Assembly: GCA_002081555.1 (NCBI GenBank)
Contig: MZNV01000255.1
Span: 1 to 63,717, forward strand
From: Protostelium mycophagum
Lineage: Eukaryota; Evosea; Variosea; Protosteliida; Protosteliaceae
Length of the DNA stretch: 63,717 bases
Direction: 5' to 3'
A program made the position numbers and the translations under genes. This document shows, piece after piece, positions 53,598-63,717 of this stretch. The first letter of the stretch is position 1. Each line of letters opens with the position of its first letter. The notes beneath the pieces were generated by a model. It saw nothing but the letters and a program-made list of their open reading frames with translations. It did not search any database and was not told the DNA's origin.

Positions 53598-54130
53598 GCT
53601 GCTCACTGTGGACGGGCCAGGCGAAAAATGGTTGGTTTTGGCGCCCTAATTTTAACACAAACTTGAGAGCCGTTCGCAGGAACCAGTCCAGACTATTTTT
53701 AGAAAGCCGAAAAAATTACCGTGATATTCGCGTTACTTACCGTAGATATCTTTTTTTTTTTACGTGGGCCGGTTAATTTGGGTTTCCACCAAACTCACCA
53801 TCCTTTAGTAAAGTAATCCAAATTGCCGCCACTCACACAAGACACTGCAAAATATCCAATACAGTACGATTATAAGCTATCTTTGTGAAATAGTACAGAT
53901 AGCTTTGTTTTTAGACCTCGTAACGATGGCTTCCAGCATCTTTTCGGGCAGATCTGGTTTTGCGCGATTCACAAGAAAATGTGGGAAGGGCACCTTTGTG
54001 TCTTTTCTCTCACGTTTAACCGAAACAGCAAACACGTTCTTAACTTCTTCACCTTTGAGAAATAGATAGGAAGCCGACAAAGATATCGCCTTGAACCCAG
54101 GGAGAGTTGCCTGTGCAGGGTTTGGTGTTT
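53598..54130 (-). other. Intergenic region with an unassigned 67-codon open frame (53877-54080, minus)
   Basis: Just downstream of TGS1 an open frame reads MSASYLFLKGEEVKNVFAVS and continues VPFPHFLVNRAKPDLPEKML. It has coding-like composition, and a CAG acceptor-like site lies before it (about 54115), so it could be an alternative last exon of TGS1 or a tiny gene. No family is recognised. 53598-53876 is the upstream region of the giant surface protein, with a T-run at 53750. Confidence 0.3.
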
Positions 54131-55123
<993 letters not shown>

Positions 55124-55380
55124 ACCTCCTCCCAATTTGTTTGATCGTTTGTGATTTCAAATTTTCAGTTTCCATCCGAAATCACGATTCAGAAACATCT
55201 TCTTTCTCCTGAACATTCCAAAAACAGCAAAACCATCTCAAGGACATCAACGGTGTTGACATTGACCAACAAATGAAACAAAAACCGGTATTCGCGCCTT
55301 CCAAACTATTTGAATTTTAAATTTTCAACAGGTCACCAAATCCAATGATCATCATCACATCAACAAAAAACTCTTCATCT

Positions 55381-58300
55381 TTATAGACCTCTTGATTTAC
55401 GTTTGATGACCTCTTGATCATTCTTCGCCATCACTTCATAACTCTCAAACTCGATCGAAAAGCTCGCATTCCCTTTTGTCTGAGATCTGAGCAGTGTAGA
55501 ATAGCCGAGTGTGTGCTTTAGAGGTATGTGCCCCTCGATTATCCTCTCATTTCCAGCGGATTGTTCGACTGATTCGACGGTGCCTCTTCGCCCAGAAGTG
55601 AGATCAGACAATATAGACCCGACATACTCAGAATCACAAGACAACTATGAATAGTTAATGAAAATTACTACTGAATTATTATGTGGTAACAGATCTGCCA
55701 AGATCTAAAGTTCCATGACGTGGCTTTTCACGATAACTACCGCACTTTTTTCAAAAGGGGCGAGATTTGTTTCCACCATAGGATCTAAAAATAGAAGAAT
55801 GATATCTCACCTGGATCCTCATCATAGGTTCTAAGATATCAATATTTCCTTCTGACAGCATCATGGATGTCAATTGCCCGGCGCATTTTCTTAATGCTGC
55901 GACAGATGAAGTGTCATCCACTTCACAAGCGGCCAGCGTAACTACCGTATCTACACTGCTGTAGCCGTACGCTCCCCTGTCCAAAGCGCTGCGCACTCCC
56001 GCCCAAACCGCCTCCCCCACCTCAGCGGGGGTCAATGGACATGATGACGTCACCGTCTCAAGTAAATTTTCAAAGACATTTCCGGTACCCCTCTCCCCCG
56101 CAGAAATTCTGATCGTAACTCCGGCCTTCTGTTTTTTCCCGGAATTGGGTTCGTGAAAGATTGTGCGCTCGTCCTCCAGGTCACGTGACGGGGAGGTCCT
56201 GTAGGCGATAAAAATAGAACCCATGTTGGCGTTGACGTTGTAGTGGTTCAGAAGTCTGTCCTTTATGATCTCGAGGTGGAGTTCGCCCATGCCCTGGGAT
56301 AATGAGAATTTTTTTGGACATTAAAAATATATTCTGTTTTTTGTGACCCTCTACAACACCAAGTTTGAACAAATAAAGACATACACCGATCATGAGCTGT
56401 CCAGTGTCTTCGTTGTGTGTGATCTTGAAGGAGGGATCCTCCAGCTCCATGGATTTGAGGGCATCTTCCAGCGGTTTTTCGTCAGAATTGCTGACAGGTT
56501 CTATAGAACAGAAAAACACGGGTGTTGGCACTACAATGCCTTCTAATTTGATTCCGCTGTACAAGTCAATTTTTTATTTAGGATTTTATAAAAATATTTC
56601 TTCAACATTTTTTTAAAGTTTTAGATTTCTTAAAACTTTAAAATTTCTTCGTTTTAATTTTTTGTAATCTCTCGTGATCTCACCTATTATCATTGTGCAA
56701 TAACAACGTGTCACCAGTTGCCACATGCTTCAAGCCTATTGCTGCACCTATATCACCAGCCTCTATGCTTTGCTTCTCTCTGAGGTCCTGCGCGTTCACT
56801 TGGAATATTTTCGTGATCCTCTCTTTCTGCATTCCTCGCGAAGAAGTGACCATGGAGCCCGTCTTTAATGTGCCGCTGTAGACGCGGAAATAAACGAGGA
56901 GTCCACGGTACTTATCGTGAATGACTTTGTAGGCGAGGGCGACCATGGAGTTGTTTTTGTTCGGTTGTAGTGGGACGAGGGAGCCCTTGGTGTTGACTGT
57001 GATGACGTCATCGTTTGTTTTTAGGAAGAGATATATCTTTAACATTTCTTAAAAGATGCACACCACAGTGATTGAAACATGTTGCCAAAAATTTTAATTT
57101 CCATTATTTCCCAAAAGAAATTTCTACCTCTTTGCAAATAATTTCTTCAAATTTTGCTAACAGGAACGTGAATTCACCAAAAATATTAATGAACATTTTC
57201 ATGAAAAACAATGATAATAAATTCAACATAAAGTATTCAATTCTACCTTTTGGCAAATTACTCTCCGCAGGCGAAGGTAGATACTTGATTACAGCATCTA
57301 AAAGTTGCTGAACACCCTTCCTCTTCAGGGAAGTACCACACAATACGGGCTGGCATCTCAGATTGACTGTGTTATTTCTAATACTTCTCTCCAATATTTC
57401 AGTGCTTACTCCTTCCTCCCCTTCTTCCATGTAAATCTATTTATTTCAATAAATTTTTATTTCTTTATTTGGATTGTGTTGACAATCCTTCAATGACAAA
57501 GTGAATATTTTCCCGCCAAAAGTGCGTTTTTCTATTTTCGTCGATTTTATGGGTGGATTTGCAAATATAGAGGATGAAAAGATGAAGATCATACCTGCAT
57601 GATGTGGTCATCGATATCAGCTAATTGCTCGATCATCTTCGATCTCGCTTTGATGGCTTGTTGGTAGCTGATGTCATCCAACATATCCTCTTGTAATTTG
57701 TCCATTGTCACCTCCTCTCCAAATGATCCGTCCCACTGGATCACGTTCATGTGAATCAGATCCACCACTCCTCTAAATGATACGTCTTTGCCAATGGGCT
57801 CTTGCAATTTGATGGGATTCCCTCCTAATTTAGTCCGTATGGCGTCGATGGTGTGATCTAAAGAGGAACCTTCTCTATCCATCTTGTTTGCAAAGATGAT
57901 CCTTGGTACACGATATCTATAATGTATTGGGATCATGATTGAATGTACAGTACAAAATGATACAGACCTCTCAGCTTGCTTCCACACTGTCTCGCTCTGA
58001 GCCTGTACTCCCGCTACGGCATCAAAAACAGCTACCGCTCCATCCATGACTCTGAGTGATCTCTCAACCTCAACTGAAGAATAATCAGAGTACACTCTTA
58101 GAATTCACTGTACCAGTGAAATCAACATGTCCTGGAGTATCTATAAGGTTGATAGAGTGGTCCAACCATGAAAAAGATGTAGCTGCAGATTGTATGGTGA
58201 TTCCTCTCTCTCTTTCGAGCTTCAAAAAGTCCATGACTGTATCACCATCATCCACATCCCCAATACGTTTCGTCTCTCCGGTGTAATAAAGCATGCATTC

Positions 58301-58679
58301 GGCCGTTGTTGTCTTTCCTGCGTCCACATGCGCTATAATCCCGATGTTTCGAATCAAACCGGTTGGATTCTGACTGATTGATGTGCCGTACAGACGCCTC
58401 GAGTTAGAAGAGATCACTGCCTCTGATATCTGTTCAGAGGGATCTGTCCAGCGATGGTTGTCACACACCTTCCAATGACTGTTTTTTGCTTTGTGGAACA
58501 GGATTTCTTTGGGAACCATATGATAATCTCAGAGGAACATTCGACCCCCTCTGCAAAAATGAAGTGATAGTCCTCCTTGATTCATGTGAGACTGGAGGTT
58601 TATGAAGGTAATGAGAAGCACATGTTGACGGTCCTTTCCGTGTTGTGAGTAGAGAGGAACGGTTCACGAGGCGAAGCAT
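55381..58679 (-). CDS. GFM2: Mitochondrial elongation factor G2 (ribosome recycling GTPase)
   Basis: GFM2 splits mitochondrial ribosomes with the recycling factor after termination. The start at 58679 gives an Arg/Ser-rich presequence ([20 protein letters not shown]). G-domain motifs are [20 protein letters not shown] (G1), [20 protein letters not shown] (G2 region), [11 protein letters not shown] (G3), [11 protein letters not shown] (G4) and [15 protein letters not shown] (G5). Domain II ([12 protein letters not shown]), domain III ([14 protein letters not shown]), domain IV ([27 protein letters not shown]) and domain V ([19 protein letters not shown]) follow in order. DVDDGDTV, rather than the GFM1-type sequence, identifies the GFM2 branch. 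About eight introns. It ends at 55381 (SRGL). Confidence 0.93.
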
Positions 58680-58753
58680 TTTTGTGATGATCTGATATCT
58701 GATGATTGCCAAACAACGAGCCACATCACACAGATTTTTGAGATAGCGGCAGT
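58680..58753. promoter_or_regulatory. Compact divergent promoter between GFM2 and SEN34
   Basis: Only 74 bases separate the two start codons, so both promoters and both 5' leaders must overlap or lie in the neighbouring gene. No TATA box is evident. Confidence 0.5.
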
Positions 58754-60670
58754 ATGAGTGTTAAACAACACTCTGGTGAGGATGACAGCAGTCAAAAATC
58801 AGGCTTGGTCGAAATCGTGGTCACAGATCGTGTGTATTTAGTTTGGTCATTAGAAGGTAGTTCAGATCAGCTCATTTCATTCACAAAGATCTTTAGACAT
58901 CAAGAAGATTCGGACAGAATGGAGAGTGGTTGGTAATTTCATCGGTGGAATATCAAACAATACACAACAGACAGTTCTGAAGGGGATCCCATTGCAGCTC
59001 ACAGAGGAGGAAGCCTCATTCTTGCTTAAAAAAGGTTGTGTTTCGTGATTTTGATAAATGTTCATCTTTTTCTTGTATTTATTTGAAATTGATGTGAGCT
59101 CTGGCACCGACACATATGTTATTCATCTTCACTAGAAGGATCATTCCTCACATGAAAATAAATCTGAGGTGAAATTTGTACAGGTGCGGCCAAACTGGTG
59201 GAGAACAAAAATAAAGATATCACACCTGAGCTGGTACAACAATTTGAGATATCTCGAGAACAGGATTTTGAGAGGCAGAGGAACAGCCTCGAACAAATTC
59301 TTAGAAATAAAGACAACGCGAACAGAAAACAAGCCACGAGAAAGAGAAGAAATGAGGAGGGAGAAGTTATTGAAGGTGTGAGATCTAATACAAAAAAATC
59401 GATATTTAGAAATCCAAGTTGGGATCGTGACGTCATCAAACGAAATAAATGCATCATCACGATGAATATAATCAAATATTGATTGATATATAGAAGTAAA
59501 AATGAACAGTGAATCAAAGAAAGATTACTCATCGCATGTGAAAGGATTAGAGGTGGGCCCATCGTCTGATTGTGCACCTGATCATCATAATGATTCATCA
59601 TGTACATCATCGCAAATCTCCATTCGATCTGTGACAGAGTTTAAAATGACCAAAATTAAATTCTTTTTTCGCAGAAACAATGGGCCATGCACCTTTATGG
59701 TACCACCGATTGATTTTCACGACAAAGATCAGACACGAACACCTGACTACAACTGTGCAGTTGTACGTGGAAAGATTGATCTCAAATTAATATAATTACA
59801 GACATTAGTCATCTTGACAGAGGGCACAGACGGTTACAAACCTTACAGTGCACAATGGTCCTTCCCATCAAACTGGGAGGAATTCTGTAGGTGAGTACAC
59901 CTGTCACTTTTGACACGTGTCTGTCACTTTTGACATGTGAAGGTGCTCTGTGTGGGAAGATCTGTGGAACAAGAAATATTTTCTCGGTACGTATCTATAA
60001 ATATCTTCGACATCCATAATGATATCTCAACAGGCAATGCGTCTAAATTTGGAGGGCATTATCTGGTATATACTGGTGACCCACTACAGGTGAATAGTCA
60101 TCACTTTTCATCTATCATCACATCACATCGCATTATATAATGTCAATAACCACATCATTGTTGGTGGCGCATTGCTTGCAGCATCTGAGAGCTTTTACAA
60201 ACTGTACTCCATGTTGTAATTTGGATAAAAATCGTCAAACAACAGCGGATGCGAGTACAAAAACCAAAATCATTACCGCTTGTGGCACAGAAAATATTTT
60301 TGCACAACCCTGTTAAATCTGATCTTCTATGGCTACAGTGGTTTCTTAGCGTGTGCAGACGTTAACTACCTTGGATAGCTGCTGACTAAAATAGTATCAC
60401 GCACATTACATTGTTTTTGTTCACACTTCGGGTACGATATCATCCCTTGACATCGTATCTTTTGGCAGACTCGGTGTGACAGTCAAAAAGTCTCCAGTGA
60501 TAGCATGGCTCGCTCCGAAGGAGGGGGGAAGTGTATATTTTGGCGGGAAAACATTTGAAGTGAGATTTTCTGAAAAACTTTTGATAATTCTCAAAAATCT
60601 AATTTATGTCAAACTTGGTTTGTGGGCACACTTTTATTCAATGCGGTACCTTAGCGAAAGATCCTCCTGA
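58754..60670 (+). CDS. TSEN34: tRNA-splicing endonuclease subunit SEN34
   Basis: SEN34 cuts the 3' splice site of intron-containing pre-tRNAs as part of a four-subunit complex. N-terminal part: VEIVVTDRVYLVWSLEG, then GIPLQLTEEEASFLLKKG and a charged linker (ATRKRRNEEGEV). Catalytic domain: AQWSFPSNWEEFC, VWEDLWNKKYFL and SKFGGHYLVYTGDPLQ (the conserved FGG and YPGDP-type stretch). A later exon reads RLGVTVKKSPVIAWL and SVYFGGKTFE, like the C-terminal sheet of the family. The exon expected between them, which should carry the catalytic His (HAH-type), is unclear: the region 60086-60470 gives no clean match. The gene end is therefore approximate. An exon near 59494-59640 with many His/Asp residues is plausible. 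Confidence 0.75.
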
Positions 60671-61259
60671 CTTACCGTGAACGATAAAGATCTGATCCGT
60701 GCAGATTAAATATATGACGATAGAATGGCAAGGTGTCACATAGATATTTGGAAGAAGTGAAATGAAATTTCCTTTTGTCCAAAATCCGTGCTGATCATTC
60801 TCGATTTTTGTGTTGAAAAATCCACAGAAGCATATTATCCGGCGATCACTCATTTGTACATCTCCCAGTCACCATATGAACCATAGCAACATGAACGTGT
60901 AACTCACAGCAACAGAGCGGTAGTTACCGCAATTATTTTTCATTTTCAAAATCGTACAAATCCGGGATAATCAACTTTATACTTTTAATTTGATTTTGGC
61001 TGCGTGACTATCATCACAACTGCGCGTGTCCGAAACACCATCTTTAACATCAGAGTCAAGCAGTGGATTCAGGACAAGTAAGTCGCCTGCTCTTCTTTAA
61101 AGGATCTCTTTTTCACCTCTTTTGGTCTGATGTGGTTTGGTTTCACCTATCTCTATTTTCTTGATGATTGATAATTTTTCGTTATTAATGGAGGAATGCA
61201 AAGATGATGGTCGTCCTCTTTCGGCGTAAAATTGACAGCCCGCACTACAACTCAAAAAT
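60671..61259. other. Intergenic region with an unassigned minus-strand open frame (60638-60853)
   Basis: A 71-codon minus-strand frame begins MSDRRIICFCGFFNTKIEND. It has no recognised family, overlaps the end of SEN34, and I cannot support it as a gene. The remainder holds nothing recognisable. Confidence 0.25.
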
Positions 61260-61561
61260 ATGTCGACAAAGTCTTCCCCGCAGACACATCATCGATCCGT
61301 GTCCTCCGAACATCAGATCTCGACTATTGACACACGGTTACTGAACGAAAGGTAATTTCACATGCTTCCGATTGCCCTTGCAACAAATGCAAAAAAATGA
61401 CATACTTCGAAATGATCTGTTGATATAGAGGCCTTCTGCGAGACCCCCGAAAATTGAGCTCTTTCATCGACTATATGGAAGATGTTCTCGAAATCTTTAC
61501 GCACAAATTCGCTCTTAATTCCCACCATAGACTTGACTTCTTACCTCTTCAGAATTTATAA
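61260..61561 (+). CDS. Hypothetical two-exon small protein just upstream of the Tem1 gene
   Basis: ATG at 61260 opens MSTKSSPQTHHRSVSSEHQI and splices at a GTAATTTC donor (about 61351) to an exon after GATATAG (about 61430), reading GLLRDPRKLSSFIDYMEDVL and ending at 61561. The second part looks like an amphipathic helix. The stop lies 11 bases before the Tem1 ATG, so this could be an upstream open frame in the Tem1 leader, or an unrelated peptide. No family is recognised. Confidence 0.35.
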
Positions 61562-61572
61562 TACTGTAGAAG

Positions 61573-62485
61573 ATGTCAGGCGATGGAGAGTACACTGGCT
61601 CTGGAAAGGTCTTTCTCGAGAATGACCATTTTTTTATGGGCTCAACTTCTTCAGGTCGGAGAGGGAAAAAAGAATAGCGTCGTTGTGAAGGTTGGCATGG
61701 TCGGAGATTCTCAGATCGGAAAGACCTCCCTTATGGTCAAATATGTAGAAGGAACTTTTGACGAGGATTACATCCAGACCCTCGGTAATGACTCTTTATT
61801 TTTTCTCTCTCATTTTTAGAATAACTATACATTATGAACTAATTGGGTAGGTGTCAATTTTATGGAGAAGACTATCTCGATCAAAGGAACAGAGATCACC
61901 TTTAGTATTTGGGATCTTGGAGGACAGAGAGAGTTCGTCAACATGCTGCCTCTCGTTTGTAATGATGCCGTTGCCATCCTCTTTATGTTTGATCTATCGA
62001 GAAAGAGCACACTCAACAGTATCAAAGAATGGTATAGACAAGCCAGAGGCTTCAACAAGGTAATCATTCCCAGCATTTCCAAGTCCATCCTTAAGACATG
62101 TCTTACATCGCGGAATTTCCTGGAATTTCAAGAGACTGAATCATCTTGTAGACTGCCATTCCTTTCTTGATTGGTACGAAGTACGATTTTTTCGCCAATT
62201 TCCCTGCAGAGGAACAAGAAGAGATCACAAAACAGGTCGGTCACATCTATATCGTTGTCGATACGCTCATGTCGCATTGTAGAATGTCAAAAATCTTAAT
62301 TTCCGCAGGCGAGAAAATTCGCTAAGGCGATGAAGGCACCACTCATCTTTTGTTCTACATCACATTCCATCAATGTCCAAAAAATTTTCAAGATCGTCTT
62401 GTCTAAGGCGTTCGATCTGTCCTGCACGATTCCAGAAATCATCAAGGTTGGAGAGCCCATCTTGGAATACCAAAACCTCAGCTAG
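61573..62485 (+). CDS. spg1 (TEM1): Tem1/Spg1-type small GTPase
   Basis: Tem1/Spg1 triggers the mitotic-exit/septation-initiation kinase cascade in fungi and is present in amoebozoans. A short leader [12 protein letters not shown] splices into [20 protein letters not shown] (P-loop), [20 protein letters not shown] (the LGVNF switch I typical of this branch), [12 protein letters not shown] (switch II, WDLGGQ), [33 protein letters not shown] (G4, TKYD rather than NKxD) and [20 protein letters not shown] (G5). There is no C-terminal prenylation Cys (the end is LEYQNLS), as in fungal Spg1. Five introns. The absence of a CAAX box and the LGVNFME motif separate it from Ras and Rab. Confidence 0.93.
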
Positions 62486-62989
62486 ATAAAATATAATGTA
62501 GAGCACCTGGAATTGAGCGTTCTGAATTTTCTCAATCTCATTATCCCAATATACACTCAAAGACTGTTGTTGTGAAATGAATCACTGTACCACCAGGGGC
62601 CAGACAGCTTATCTGCCAAATATTTGAACGGTGTATATCATCAGGATCCACAGACGTGCGCACATTTTGGATGCTTCAACAACATGAATATTGATTGCAT
62701 TTAAGCCCAAAAATAATTGGAAGACAGCGTTCTGAAAGCTGACATCTTACATGAGATGTCTTACCGGAAAAACAATCTAGCATAGTGCAGAAGCATACCT
62801 TCTGGACAAATTGTGTCAGCCTCACTTGGTTTGAGGTAGGACCATTTCCACAGCAGCGTGCAAATTATTTGGCAGTTGCAGAACTTTAAGACTGTGGCTG
62901 CCAACAAGGACAGGCCAGCTAGTGCTTTGTTGATTTTCCCTAGTATAGGTTGGTCAACTCTCAACTCTCAGTGCCCTTCTGGCAGTGTT
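62486..62989. other. Intergenic stretch before the right retroelement
   Basis: A 67-codon minus-strand frame (62761-62964) could be a part of the neighbouring mobile element or chance. Nothing else is recognised. Confidence 0.3.
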
Positions 62990-63717
62990 GGTTGATCAAT
63001 AAGCAGAGGGTATTTTTGGAGAGGTTGTGCTCTCAGTATAAGTTCTTTAAGAAGGATTATAAGGGGAAACTGTAAGTATTATTTAATAATTTATTTTGAT
63101 TGAGGTATGACTTGGTCCAGCCTAATTTTGCAATTTCCTAGTCAAATTCCTAGTAAGAATTGTAATGTATACAGAAATATATCAACTGTAACAGAGACAT
63201 GAGACATGACCATTACTATGACGCTTATCTGTGATTTATGAAATTTCATATTTTTTGAGACATTAAACAAATTGTTATATCAATCTATCAGGTTGCAGAG
63301 ATTTGCATTTTTTGAAGACCCAATAGATTACAGAGACTTGCATTTTTGTTAACCTATTGGGTTGCAGAGACTTGATTTTTTGTTCATCTGTTAGATTGCA
63401 GATATTTGTATTTTTTGTCAACCCAACATATTGCAGATATGAATTTTTTGTTGATCTAACATGCTAGTAATCCATATAAACAATTTTATAGAAATATTTT
63501 TTGTACAATTGCTGCACACAGCAATTTCTGTAAATAATTGTACAAAATGATATTTTCTACAATTGACAGGTGCAGTAATCTCTGTAAATAAACAATTAAA
63601 ATTTTATCAGAAGTGTCATGAAAACAACATTAAAACACAAGTAGCAGCAAAACACTAAGCTTTGACAGATTCAGTGTTGTAGACAAGCAACTAATTGGAC
63701 CTGATCTTGTGATTCAA
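62990..63717 (-). mobile_element. Decayed chromodomain-bearing retroelement, right copy, inverted (fossil)
   Basis: Reverse-complemented, 63074-63245 aligns with 1270-1535 of the left copy, including the end of the chromodomain region and the flank beyond it. 63250-63470 carries the same family of repeats (CTGCAACCCAATAGGTTAAC-like). Compared with the left copy it is shorter and more diverged, so it is an old, broken copy treated as a fossil. Assignment to Ty3/Gypsy chromoviruses rests on the left copy. Confidence 0.55.

Overview
The window is nuclear DNA from a compact, intron-rich unicellular eukaryote. The gene mix fits an amoebozoan, possibly a protosteloid amoeba such as Planoprotostelium (inference from gene content only). 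The supporting genes are a TKL-type receptor kinase homologue, a giant surface protein with REJ/PKD-like and GPS modules, PB1-ZZ-ZZ-UBA, Tem1/Spg1, PQ-loop, GH17 and questin-oxidase-like genes. Genes are packed on both strands with gaps of usually 100-400 bases. Most introns are about 35-70 nt, with GTGAG/GTAAG donors and a conserved 3' end that reads roughly CTGAC-N4-6-TTGTAG.

Layout. 1-1620: decayed chromodomain-bearing retroelement with a 36-nt repeat array. 1949-5166 (-): AVL9. 5260-6700 (+): a possible small coiled-coil gene and a homeodomain gene. 7139-9060 (+): bystin. 9188-10595 (-): GPI-anchored GH17 glucanase. 10957-12636 (+): PQ-loop membrane protein. 12933-17191 (+): unrecognised membrane coiled-coil protein with a phase-1 array of tandemly duplicated exons. 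17329-19272 (+): tandem-BRCT protein. 19384-20361 (-): SAP-domain protein. 20607-23217 (-): RasGAP. 23444-29190 (+): INO80 ATPase. 29550-30842 (-): p62/NBR1-like autophagy receptor. 31159-35426 (-): mucin-like receptor whose kinase domain has lost key catalytic residues. 35577-39654 (+): calponin-homology domain fused to a YVH1/DUSP12 phosphatase. 40404-42262 (+): questin-oxidase-like protein. 42314-42385 (+): tRNA-Trp(CCA). 42545-43636 (-): AlkB-like dioxygenase. 43882-53597 (-): roughly 3000-residue surface protein with six ~190-residue repeats, REJ-like region, GPS and one membrane span. 54131-55123 (-): TGS1. 55381-58679 (-): mitochondrial EF-G2 (GFM2). 58754-60670 (+): tRNA-splicing endonuclease subunit SEN34. 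61573-62485 (+): Tem1/Spg1 GTPase. About 62990-63717 (-): a second, inverted copy of the same retroelement.

Functionally this is mostly a housekeeping neighbourhood: ribosome biogenesis (bystin), RNA processing (TGS1, SEN34, tRNA-Trp), chromatin and DNA repair (INO80, BRCT), mitochondrial ribosome recycling (GFM2), trafficking (AVL9), autophagy (p62-like) and cell-cycle signalling (Tem1, RasGAP). Interspersed are fast-evolving surface proteins. I see no operon-like functional cluster. The most unusual items are the CH-DUSP12 fusion, the receptor pseudokinase, the giant GPS protein with a single membrane span, the phase-1 exon array, and several short motifs recurring in introns (an E2F-like TTGGCGGGAAA, a GCGGCAAAGCCGC palindrome with covarying arms, and GAAATTTC blocks). 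Exon boundaries were inferred by hand from splice motifs and reading-frame continuity; gene ends are more reliable than individual splice sites.
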